In this document: positions 1 to 6,828 of the stretch, one piece after another
How positions within the stretch are numbered: position 1 is the first letter of the stretch
Layout: every line of letters starts with the position of its first letter
Assembly (NCBI GenBank): GCA_013389125.1
Contig: JACADX010000386.1
Coordinates: 1-9,760, forward strand
Origin: Parvularculaceae bacterium
GTDB taxonomy: Bacteria > Pseudomonadota > Alphaproteobacteria > Caulobacterales > Parvularculaceae
Length of the DNA stretch: 9,760 bases
Direction of reading: 5' to 3'
Program-made: the position numbers and the translations under genes
Notes under the pieces: model-generated
Told to the model about the DNA's origin: nothing
The model's input: only the letters and a program-made list of their open reading frames with translations
Database searches by the model: none

Positions 1-25
1 GGATACGGATCATGGCGGGACCTTT

Positions 26-751
26 CTACTGCTGCGCGGGCGGCGGCGTTTTCGGCGCCGGGGGGCCGCTGAACTCCGCCTCAATCTCGAAGGCGACGTC
101 GTCGCCGACGCCGACGGGGGCCTCAGGCGTCGGGATTCCGATCAATAATCCGAAGACGGATCGTTTGAGCGAGCCCTTCGCCGAAAAGCCGATGCGCGCG
201 TTCGGATCGTAAGGGGGAAATCCGGCGTAGCCGCCGTTGAACGTCGTGTCGAAGGCGACAGGCGCCCTTATCCCGCGAAATTCGAGCTCGCCGTCGACGC
301 GCGCCGCAGCGGGCCCGGTGAGCGCGACGCCTGTCGAGCGGAAGGTCATCGCTGGAAACGCGGCCGCGTTGAGCCATGCTGGACCCTTAAGCTCGTCGAG
401 AAACCCTTGGGGCGGCGTTGGAATGTCGAGCGAGGCGACGCTGATCGTTGCTGTGACGCGCATCGTCTCAGGCGCTTTCGGATCGAAGGCGAGCGTGGCG
501 TCGAAATCGTCGAACGAGCCTTTATAGGCGGAATAGCCGATGTGATCGACCTTGAAGATGAGGCTCGCATGGCTCTTGTCGAGCCGGTATTCGCCGGCGG
601 GCGCGTCGGTCGCAACCGGCGTCGGCGTCGGCGCCGCGTCTTTCGCCGGCGTCGCGGGCGCTGCTTCGGCCGCCGGTTCGCGGGCGCAGGATCCAACGAC
701 CGCCGCGGCTCCGGCGAGCGTCACGACGGCGAGGCGGAGGCGTTCAAACAT
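26..751 (-). CDS. YceI-family lipid-binding lipoprotein
   Basis: The product has 241 residues. Residues 1-22 form a lipoprotein signal peptide: basic start, hydrophobic core, lipobox VGSC with the lipidated Cys at 22. A Pro/Ala-rich linker (about 23-52) follows, then a YceI domain (about 53-225) opening with GEYRLDKSHASLIFKVDHIG, a typical family start. The tail is proline-rich. YceI domains are lipocalin-like barrels that bind polyisoprenoid or similar lipids; a periplasmic, membrane-anchored role is inferred, and the ligand is unknown. Family members such as E. coli YceI (about 190 aa) lack the long linker. I chose the ATG at 751 because AAAGGA lies just upstream. An in-frame ATG at 766 would overlap the upstream gene's stop as ATGA, but it has no visible ribosome binding site. 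It is the last gene of a four-gene operon. Confidence 0.9.
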   Translation of the reverse strand: MFERLRLAVVTLAGAAAVVGSCAREPAAEAAPATPAKDAAPTPTPVATDAPAGEYRLDKSHASLIFKVDHIGYSAYKGSFDDFDATLAFDPKAPETMRVTATISVASLDIPTPPQGFLDELKGPAWLNAAAFPAMTFRSTGVALTGPAAARVDGELEFRGIRAPVAFDTTFNGGYAGFPPYDPNARIGFSAKGSLKRSVFGLLIGIPTPEAPVGVGDDVAFEIEAEFSGPPAPKTPPPAQQ

Positions 752-762
752 GGTCGTTCCTT

Positions 763-1713
763 TCATGAACGTGTAATGCCGCACTGGCCCGAAGCGGCGG
801 CGCGCCCGCCGGAAGCAAGCGCCTTGTGCGCGGCGATCGGCTGGTCTGTCGCGATGATGTCGGCCCCGAGCGCCGCGATCGCGGCGTAGGCGCTGTCATC
901 GCCGGAGGCTTCAATCCGTCCGTCGATCGAATCCTCCCCGCCGAGCGTCCCGAAAATGACTTCGACGTCCTGGCTCTCCAGGATCGAGAAGAGCCTTGGC
1001 TTCGGATCGTCAACGCCGGTGAACCCGAGAAGGCGATCGAGCGGCACGCCGGCGGCGACCGTGCGGTTCAAATCCGACTGCGTCGACAGCGACAAGGAGA
1101 TCATCGCCTCCGGCGCGAGCCGGTGCAGCCGCTCGGCCTGCGCGAGCGTATAGGCGATCAAAATGACGCGATGCACCGCGTCCTGACGATTGATCTCGGC
1201 GATGACGTCTTCATAGCGCGTTGAGCGCTTGAAATCGATCTCGAGAATGGTCCGGCCGTTCGCCCAGGAAAGCGCGTCGGCGAAGGAAGGCGGCGCGAAA
1301 GCGGTCGGGCGCCCGAAGGGGTCTTCGAGTTTCAGCGCGCGGAGGTCCTTGAAGGGGAGCGCGTCAGAAGGCCCCGAGCCCGTCGTCGTCCGGTCGAGCG
1401 TCTCGTCATGCATGAGATAAGGAACGCCGTCCGACGATGTCGCGACGTCGACTTCGAGGATCGCCGGGGCCTCGGCGAGGGTCTTCTCGAAAGTCTCGAT
1501 CGCGTTCTCGGGAAAGTTCGACGAAGGGCCGCCGCGATGCGCGGCGATGAGCGTGACGCCGTTTTCGTCGAGGCAGTCGAAGAACTGGTTGAGTTCGCCC
1601 TCGGGAGCAATCGCCCAGCCGCCCTGATGGGCTGCGGCTTCGGGCCGTGGCGGCGCAGGGCCGCTGCACGCGGCAAGGGAAAGAATGATCGCCGTCGCGA
1701 GGAGGCTTCTCAT
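763..1713 (-). CDS. Glycerophosphodiester phosphodiesterase, lipoprotein
   Basis: This 316-aa protein resembles the GDPD (UgpQ/GlpQ-like) TIM-barrel phosphodiesterases, which hydrolyse glycerophosphodiesters to glycerol-3-phosphate and an alcohol. Residues 1-16 are a lipoprotein signal with lipobox LAAC (Cys16), so it probably acts at the periplasmic face of a membrane. Visible family motifs are AAHRGG (H59, R60), NFPENAIETFE (67-77), LEVDVATSSDG (E87, D89), LMHDETLDRTT (H102), ILEIDFK (157-162) and the C-terminal GADIIATDQP. All expected catalytic and metal-binding positions appear present. The ATG start overlaps the stop of the upstream oxidoreductase gene as ATGA, which implies translational coupling. 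The stop lies 11 bp before the chosen YceI start. The family is secure; the natural substrate is not known. Confidence 0.93.
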   Translation of the reverse strand: MRSLLATAIILSLAACSGPAPPRPEAAAHQGGWAIAPEGELNQFFDCLDENGVTLIAAHRGGPSSNFPENAIETFEKTLAEAPAILEVDVATSSDGVPYLMHDETLDRTTTGSGPSDALPFKDLRALKLEDPFGRPTAFAPPSFADALSWANGRTILEIDFKRSTRYEDVIAEINRQDAVHRVILIAYTLAQAERLHRLAPEAMISLSLSTQSDLNRTVAAGVPLDRLLGFTGVDDPKPRLFSILESQDVEVIFGTLGGEDSIDGRIEASGDDSAYAAIAALGADIIATDQPIAAHKALASGGRAAASGQCGITRS

Positions 1714-2678
1714 TTCGGCTCGAGGATGATCGCGCCGATCGCCTTGCCGCTTTCAAGGAAGCGGTGCGCGTCGGCGGCTCTTTCAAGCGGAAAACGCGCG
1801 GCGATCGTCGGTTTGAGGACGCCCCTGGCGATGAGGTCGAAAACGGCGCTCGCCATCGCCGGGAGGCGGTCGGGCGTCGCGTAGTGAAACAGCGAAGGGC
1901 GGGCCAGGGTCAAGGAGCCCCGGCGCGTAAGGTCGAGAGGCGCAACCGGCGGCACGGGCCCTGAAGCGTTGCCGTAACTCACCATCATGCCGCGGAGCGC
2001 GAGGCTGTCGAGCGAGGAATCAAACGTCGCTGCGCCGACAGAATCATAGACGACGTCGACGCCGCGCCCGCCGGTCAGCGCGCGAACGGCGCCGGCGGTG
2101 TCCTTCGTGACGCTGCGGTCGATAATATCGGCCGCGCCGTTCGCCTTCGCGGCGGCGACCTTTTCCGCGCCGCCGACGATTGCGATGACCCGGGCGCCGA
2201 GATGGGCGGCCCATTGCGTCAAGAGCGTGCCGACGCCGCCGGCCGCCGCGGTGACGAGCGCGGTCTGGCCGGGCCGGAGCGGATAGACCTGCCTTAGCAG
2301 CATTTCGGCGGTAAGGCCCTTCAGGAACGAGGCGGCCGCGACATCGTCGCCGACGCCGGCGGGAATAAGAGCGGCGCGACCGCCGTCGACGACGGTTTCC
2401 TCGGCGTAGGCGCCGGCGCCCGACAAGTAAGCGACGCGGTCGCCCGTCTTGAACGGCGCGCCCGCGCCCGCTTCGCAGACGAGCCCTGCGCCCTCCTGGC
2501 CAAGGACGCATGGGGTTGCGATCGGATAAAGCCCCTTGCGCTGATAGATGTCGATGAAGTTGACGCCGACGGCGTTGTTCCGTACACGGATATGACCGTC
2601 GGCGAGCGGCGCGCGCGGCGCCGCTTCGAGCGCGAAATTCTCGGGGCCGCCGACGGCTTTGAGCGTAACCGTCCTCAT
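1710..2678 (-). CDS. qor: Zinc-free quinone oxidoreductase (QOR family, MDR superfamily)
   Basis: This 322-aa protein matches NADPH:quinone reductases of the medium-chain dehydrogenase/reductase superfamily, close in length to E. coli QorA (about 327 aa). The GroES-like domain carries VGVNFIDIYQRKGLYP (about 37-52) and LGQEGAGLV (59-67). The nucleotide-binding Rossmann motif is AAAGGVG (144-150), followed by a GGRGVDVVYDSVG stretch. No structural-zinc cysteine cluster is visible, as expected for this branch. It would use NADPH to reduce quinones or other electrophilic carbonyl compounds in the cytosol; the substrate is not predictable. Its start overlaps the ridA stop as ATGA, and its stop overlaps the next gene's start as ATGA, so it is embedded in an operon with coupled translation. 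No strong ribosome binding site precedes it. Confidence 0.92.
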   Translation of the reverse strand: MRTVTLKAVGGPENFALEAAPRAPLADGHIRVRNNAVGVNFIDIYQRKGLYPIATPCVLGQEGAGLVCEAGAGAPFKTGDRVAYLSGAGAYAEETVVDGGRAALIPAGVGDDVAAASFLKGLTAEMLLRQVYPLRPGQTALVTAAAGGVGTLLTQWAAHLGARVIAIVGGAEKVAAAKANGAADIIDRSVTKDTAGAVRALTGGRGVDVVYDSVGAATFDSSLDSLALRGMMVSYGNASGPVPPVAPLDLTRRGSLTLARPSLFHYATPDRLPAMASAVFDLIARGVLKPTIAARFPLERAADAHRFLESGKAIGAIILEPK

Positions 2679-3055
2679 CGCCGCGCGACAACCTCGATCT
2701 CAACGCGCGCGCCAAGGGGCAGGGCGGCGACGCCGACGCAGGTGCGCGCGGGGTAGGGCGCTTCAAGCGCTTTCGCGTAGGCGGCGTTCATGGCGGGGTA
2801 GTCGCCCATATCGGCGAGATAGACGTTCGCCTTGACGACGTCGGCGAGCTCGCGGCCGGCGGCCGCAAGCACGATGGCGATATTCTTAAAGATCCGCTCG
2901 GTTTCGGCGGCGGCGCCGCCTTCGACGAGCGCTTGCGTTTCGGGGTCTAGCCCGATCTGGCCGCTGACGAAGAGCAGCTTGCCGGCGCGGACGGCCGGAG
3001 AAAAGGGAAGGTCTTGGAGCGGCGAGTTTTCGATGGCGATCGCTTTGCGGGTCAC
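2675..3055 (-). CDS. ridA: RidA-family reactive enamine/imine deaminase
   Basis: The product has 126 residues, the usual length of the Rid (YjgF/YER057c/UK114) family. RidA hydrolyses reactive 2-aminoacrylate-type enamines and imines formed by PLP enzymes, protecting cytosolic enzymes. Visible are PFSPAVRAG (17-25), LLFVSGQIGLDP (28-38), and YPARTCVGVAALP (101-113) with R104, the position of the carboxylate-binding arginine of active RidA (Arg105 in E. coli). RVEIEVVA (117-124) holds the acidic active-site position. The tyrosine near residue 17 of E. coli RidA is replaced here by a PFS motif, common in many homologues. The start is a GTG; AAGGA lies about 11 nt upstream across a run of C. An ATG at 3065 is out of frame. 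This is the first gene of the minus-strand operon. Confidence 0.92.
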   Translation of the reverse strand: MTRKAIAIENSPLQDLPFSPAVRAGKLLFVSGQIGLDPETQALVEGGAAAETERIFKNIAIVLAAAGRELADVVKANVYLADMGDYPAMNAAYAKALEAPYPARTCVGVAALPLGARVEIEVVARR

Positions 3056-3136
3056 GGGGGGTCATTTCCTTTTGGAAGCCAAGCCTGTCGGTTTCCTTTC
3101 GCATTGACTATGGTCGCCGCCAAAGGAGTTTTTCAG
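3056..3136. promoter_or_regulatory. Divergent intergenic region between ridA and the DUF6489-like gene
   Basis: These 81 bp separate the two oppositely transcribed blocks and should hold the ridA operon promoter and possibly a promoter for the plus-strand operon. A TTGACT lies at 3104-3109, but the matching -10 position would fall on the ribosome binding site of the downstream gene, so I do not call a promoter box. The plus-strand ribosome binding site AAAGGAG (3122-3128) and the minus-strand AAGGA are clear. Regulatory function is inferred from gene arrangement only. Confidence 0.4.
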
Positions 3137-3394
3137 ATGCGCTTTACCATCAATATCGACTGCACGCCCGAAGAGGCGCGAGCCTTTTTCGGCATGCCCG
3201 ATGTCGGCCCGTTGAACGCGATGATCGTCGCGGAAATGTCGAAGCGCGCGCGCGAGCAGATGGACACGCTCGCTGATCCGGAGCGGTTCGTCGCCCGCTG
3301 GATGGAAATGAGCGGCAAGGGCATGGACGCGATGGCCGGCATGTTGGGCGCGGCGATGAGCGGGGCGGGGAGTGCGCCGGCGAAAAAGAAGTGA
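3137..3394 (+). CDS. Small DUF6489-like protein
   Basis: This is an 85-aa protein of unknown function. It begins MRFTINIDCTPEEARAFFG and continues with a helix-rich body containing the PERFVARWMEM motif, then a Met/Gly/Ala-rich C-terminus ending in lysines (APAKKK). From memory this matches DUF6489, small alphaproteobacterial proteins with the opening pattern xIDCTPEEARxFxGxPDV; no reaction is known. No signal peptide or membrane segment is apparent. The start at 3137 is supported by AAAGGAG eight nt upstream; an in-frame ATG at 3014 would run antisense into ridA and adds unrelated sequence. The stop lies 23 bp inside the only available mnmE start, so the gene appears to lead the mnmE operon. 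A link to tRNA modification or segregation would be guesswork. Confidence 0.82.
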   Translation: MRFTINIDCTPEEARAFFGMPDVGPLNAMIVAEMSKRAREQMDTLADPERFVARWMEMSGKGMDAMAGMLGAAMSGAGSAPAKKK

Positions 3395-4847
3395 AGCGAG
3401 CAGCAGGGCGGGCGGGCCAGGCGGGAACGAGCGCTCGCCCGTCGTAAGCGGGAACGCCATCGTCGCCCGCGCCTCCGGGGCGGGGCGCGCCGGCGTCGCG
3501 GTTTTCCGCATCTCGGGCGGAAACGCTTTCGGGATCGCGAAAGCGCTTGCGGGGCCGTTGCCGGCGCCGAGGCGGGCCGCGCTTCGCCGGCTTCGCGACA
3601 GCTCTGGCGCGCCGATCGACGAGGGCCTGGTCATACTTTTCAAAGGACCGGCGAGCTTCACCGGCGAAGATGTCGCCGAATTCCATCTCCATGGCTCGCC
3701 CGCGGTCGAATCGGCGTTTCTTGAGGCGGCGAGGGCGCACGGAGCGCGCCTTGCCGAGGCTGGTGAATTCTCCAAACGGGCGCTCCTAAACGGCAAGCTC
3801 GATCTCGCCGAGCTTGAGGGCCTTGCTGATCTTCTCGACTCCGAAACGGCCGCTCAGCGCAAACAGGCATTGGGCCAGTTCGGCGGGCGGCTTTCGGCGG
3901 TCGCCGAGAGCTGGAGGGCGCGCCTCATCGGCATTCTCGCGCCGCTCGAGGCCGACATCGATTTCCCTGACGAAAGCGATATTCCGGCGGCGGTCGCCGC
4001 GCGAGCCGGTCCGCTCATCGACGCGCTCCCGACCGAGCTTGAGGGGTTTCGACAAACCGCCCGGGCGGCGAAGGCCATACGCGAAGGGGTGAAGGTCGCG
4101 ATCATCGGCGCGCCGAACGCCGGGAAATCCTCGCTCCTTAACCGACTCGCCGGGTCCGAGCGGGCGATCGTCTCCGAAGCGCCCGGGACGACGCGCGACG
4201 CGATCGAGGCGCGCCTTGATCTCGGCGGGATCCTCGTCTCGCTGGTCGACACCGCCGGACTTCGCGAGGACCCGGCGGATTTTATTGAACGCGAGGGCAT
4301 ACGCCGTACACGGATGAATGCGGCGGAAGCCGACATCCGCCTACTGATCATCGACGCATCGGACGCATCGTTTCGGGACGGCCGTGTTTCACGTGAAACA
4401 TTTTCGCCGCAATCTCTACCGGAGGTTGCAGGACCGGCCGCCGCCTCGCTTTTTAGTTGCGGCGACTTCGTTGTGCTGAATAAGATCGACGTCGCGGGCG
4501 AGGCTGGTCGCGTCTTGCCCTTCATCGGGCCGCCGGCCGCGGCGGCGGTATTTCCGGTTTCCGCCCGGACCGGCGAGGGACTCGATGCGCTCGTCGCCGC
4601 GCTGACCAGGGAAGTCGCCCGCCGCTGCGGACGGGCGGAAGAAGCCGGCCTGACCCGCGCCCGCCATGTCGCGGCGGTTGAGGCGGCCATACGCCATCTC
4701 GAACGCGCGAGCGGGCGTCTTGAAGCGCCGGAGCTTGCGGCCGAGGATGTCCGGCTCGCCGCCCGCGAACTCGGTCGGATCACCGGGGCGGTCGGCGTCG
4801 AGGACGTGCTGGCGTCGATCTTCTCGAGCTTTTGCATTGGGAAATAA
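3372..4847 (+). CDS. mnmE: tRNA uridine-5-carboxymethylaminomethyl(34) synthesis GTPase MnmE
   Basis: MnmE (TrmE) is the GTPase half of the MnmE-MnmG complex, which installs cmnm5 or related groups on wobble U34 of certain tRNAs. The 491-aa product has the N-terminal folate-binding domain (AGRAGVAVFRISGG; EFHLHGS; EAGEFSKRALLNGKLDL), a helical domain, and an inserted G domain: P-loop GAPNAGKS (246-253), TTRD, DTAG (D293), NKID (370-373), SARTGEG. The C-terminus is the catalytic FCIGK. It is about 37 residues longer than E. coli MnmE (454): about 23 at the N-terminus, 12 between the DTAG and NKID motifs, where a parS site is encoded, and the rest beyond. The GTG at 3372 is the only start codon between the upstream in-frame stop and the conserved domain; it overlaps the preceding gene by 23 bp and has only a G-rich upstream stretch. 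The start is less certain than the identity. Confidence 0.95.
   Translation: MRRRKRSEASSRAGGPGGNERSPVVSGNAIVARASGAGRAGVAVFRISGGNAFGIAKALAGPLPAPRRAALRRLRDSSGAPIDEGLVILFKGPASFTGEDVAEFHLHGSPAVESAFLEAARAHGARLAEAGEFSKRALLNGKLDLAELEGLADLLDSETAAQRKQALGQFGGRLSAVAESWRARLIGILAPLEADIDFPDESDIPAAVAARAGPLIDALPTELEGFRQTARAAKAIREGVKVAIIGAPNAGKSSLLNRLAGSERAIVSEAPGTTRDAIEARLDLGGILVSLVDTAGLREDPADFIEREGIRRTRMNAAEADIRLLIIDASDASFRDGRVSRETFSPQSLPEVAGPAAASLFSCGDFVVLNKIDVAGEAGRVLPFIGPPAAAAVFPVSARTGEGLDALVAALTREVARRCGRAEEAGLTRARHVAAVEAAIRHLERASGRLEAPELAAEDVRLAARELGRITGAVGVEDVLASIFSSFCIGK
4385..4400. other. parS centromere site 1 (perfect palindrome)
   Basis: TGTTTCACGTGAAACA is a perfect 16-bp palindrome identical to the classical chromosomal parS consensus bound by ParB. 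It lies inside mnmE, encoding V339-S-R-E-T343. parB in the same window supports function. Confidence 0.95.
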
Positions 4848-4912
4848 CCGACGCCGAAGGCCGGCGCCGAAATCCGCTTTATGTTTCCCGGCGGCGCTTT
4901 ATACCCGCCCGC

Positions 4913-6802
4913 ATGAAGTCCTGCGACGTGATTGTCATCGGGGGCGGGCATGCCGGCTGCGAGGCCGCGGCTGCGGCGGCGCGCATGGGCGCAAGGACGC
5001 TCCTTGCCACCCACAAGGCGGCGACGATCGGCGAAATGTCCTGCAATCCGGCGATCGGCGGGCTCGGCAAGGGCCATCTGGTCCGCGAGATCGACGCCCT
5101 CGACGGCCTCATGGGGCGGGTCATCGACGCGGCGGGGATTCAGTTCCGGATGCTGAACCGCTCAAAAGGCCCGGCCGTGCGGGGTCCGCGTTCCCAGGCC
5201 GATCGCAAGCTCTACCGACGGGCGATGCAGGCGGCGATCGCCGCAACGCCGGGGTTGGCCGTTCTCGAGGCGCCGGTCGAGGATTTGATCGTTTCACGCG
5301 AAACTAGCGGCGCCGGCGAGCGCGTCTGCGGCGTTCGCACCGCCGATGGCCAGGAGATCCTTGCCGGCGCGGTCGTGCTGACGACCGGGACCTTTCTCAA
5401 GGGCGTCATCCATGTCGGCGACCGGCGCATCCCGGCGGGACGGGCGAGGGAAGACGGCTTTGAAGCGCCGGCGATTGGGCTTTCCAAGCGGCTCTATGGT
5501 CAGGGCTTGCCGATGGGGCGCCTCAAGACCGGGACGCCGGCGCGGCTTGACGGTCGGACGATCGACTGGGCGTCGCTTGAGCGGCAGCCGGCCGATGCCG
5601 AGCCGGTCCCGTTTTCCTTCCTGACCGACCGGATCAAGGTCCCGCAGATCGAATGCGGCATCACCGGGACGACGCCGGCGACTCATGCGGTCATCGCGCG
5701 CAACCTCAAGAAATCCGCAGTCTATTCGGGAAGCATATCCGGACGGGGGCCGCGCTATTGCCCGTCGATCGAGGACAAGATCGTCCGCTTCGCCGATAAG
5801 CTGTCGCACCAGATCTTCCTTGAGCCGGAGGGCCTCGACGACGACACGGTCTACCCGAACGGCATCTCGACCTCGCTGCCTGAAATCGTCCAGGACGAAT
5901 TCCTCGCGACCATCCCGGGACTCGAAAGGGCGCGGGTCATTCGCCACGCCTATGCAATCGAATATGACTATGTCGATCCGCGGGCGCTTTATCCGACGCT
6001 TGAAACGAAGCAGCTTGGCGGACTTTTCCTCGCCGGCCAGATCAACGGCACGACCGGCTATGAGGAAGCCGCGGCGCAAGGCCTGGTCGCCGGCGCGAAC
6101 GCGGCGGCGAAGGTCCAGGGGTCGGAGCCGATTCTGTTCGACCGTTCGGAAGCCTATATCGGCGTACTCATCGACGATCTCGTGACGCGCGGCGTCACCG
6201 AGCCCTACCGCATGTTCACGAGCCGGGCCGAGTATCGCCTCACCTTGCGCGCCGACAATGCGGACCTGCGCCTCACCGGCAAAGGGGAGGCGCTCGGTCT
6301 TGTCGGGGCGGAACGCGGTAGGGCGTTTCACGTGAAACATCGCCTCCTTGAAGAGGCGAGGGCCTGGGCGCGGGCGACCGGCCTGACGCCGCGCGAAGCG
6401 GCAAAATGCGGCATCGCGATCAACCAGGACGGCCGCCGGCGTTCGGTTTTCGACCTTCTCGCGCTGCCGGGCGTCGCTTTCGCCGACATCGCCCGCATCT
6501 GGCCCGAAGCGGGTTCGCTGCGGCTGGACGTCGCCGAACAGCTTGCGATCGAAGCGCTCTATTCCGGCTATCTCGACCGGCAGGAAGCGGACATCCTTGC
6601 CTTCAAGCGCGATGAGACGCTCCGCCTGCCAAGCGATCTTCCCTATGCCGAGATCAAGGGCCTCAGCCATGAAGCGCGCGTCAAGCTCGCGGCGACAAGG
6701 CCGGCGACGCTCGGTCAGGCCGGACGCGTCGAAGGCGTGACGCCGGCGGCGCTGGCGGTTCTCCTCGCCTTTCTCCGCAAGAGCGAGCGGGCCGCGGGAT
6801 AG
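4913..6802 (+). CDS. mnmG: tRNA uridine-5-carboxymethylaminomethyl(34) synthesis FAD enzyme MnmG
   Basis: MnmG (GidA) is the FAD- and NADH-dependent partner of MnmE in wobble uridine modification. From the ATG at 4913 it has 629 residues, as in E. coli. Motifs: the FAD-binding VIVIGGGHAGCEAA near the N-terminus, MSCNPAIGGLGKGH with C44, FRMLNRSKGPAVRGPRSQAD, TTGTFLKGVIHVG, GRGPRYCPSIEDK with C283 (matching the catalytic Cys near 277 in E. coli), NGTTGYEEAAAQGL, and the C-terminal tRNA/MnmE-binding helices ending YAEIKGLSHEARVKL...GVTPAALAVLLAFL. A TTG at 4832 would add 27 poorly conserved residues overlapping mnmE, so I reject it. There is no clear ribosome binding site; the gap from mnmE is 65 bp. 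One strong and one degenerate parS lie in the gene, at residues 127-131 (VSRET) and 472-476 (FHVKH). Confidence 0.96.
   Translation: MKSCDVIVIGGGHAGCEAAAAAARMGARTLLATHKAATIGEMSCNPAIGGLGKGHLVREIDALDGLMGRVIDAAGIQFRMLNRSKGPAVRGPRSQADRKLYRRAMQAAIAATPGLAVLEAPVEDLIVSRETSGAGERVCGVRTADGQEILAGAVVLTTGTFLKGVIHVGDRRIPAGRAREDGFEAPAIGLSKRLYGQGLPMGRLKTGTPARLDGRTIDWASLERQPADAEPVPFSFLTDRIKVPQIECGITGTTPATHAVIARNLKKSAVYSGSISGRGPRYCPSIEDKIVRFADKLSHQIFLEPEGLDDDTVYPNGISTSLPEIVQDEFLATIPGLERARVIRHAYAIEYDYVDPRALYPTLETKQLGGLFLAGQINGTTGYEEAAAQGLVAGANAAAKVQGSEPILFDRSEAYIGVLIDDLVTRGVTEPYRMFTSRAEYRLTLRADNADLRLTGKGEALGLVGAERGRAFHVKHRLLEEARAWARATGLTPREAAKCGIAINQDGRRRSVFDLLALPGVAFADIARIWPEAGSLRLDVAEQLAIEALYSGYLDRQEADILAFKRDETLRLPSDLPYAEIKGLSHEARVKLAATRPATLGQAGRVEGVTPAALAVLLAFLRKSERAAG
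5290..5305. other. Degenerate parS-like site
   Basis: cGTTTCACGCGAAACt differs from the parS core GTTTCACGTGAAAC by one central base and lacks both outer consensus bases. It is encoded in mnmG, giving VSRET at residues 127-131. It may be a weak ParB site or a decaying one. Confidence 0.6.
6324..6339. other. parS centromere site (mnmG)
   Basis: cGTTTCACGTGAAACA has the full 14-bp palindromic core of parS and one of the two outer consensus bases. It lies in mnmG and is read in a different frame from the other sites, giving F472-H-V-K-H476. Confidence 0.92.
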
Positions 6803-6828
6803 GAAGCGGCGGAGAGGGCCTTTTGGGC

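Noticed and set aside
1884..1891. GTGAAACA, a parS half-site in qor
   Set aside because: The preceding eight bases do not resemble TGTTTCAC, so there is no palindrome.
3104..3109. TTGACT as a -35 promoter box
   Set aside because: The correctly spaced -10 position would fall on the ribosome binding site and shows no TATAAT-like sequence.
3854..5077. Open frame of 407 codons on the minus strand opposite mnmE
   Set aside because: Antisense to an intact mnmE, Ser/Arg/Ala-rich and low in complexity, with no start signal; a shadow frame.
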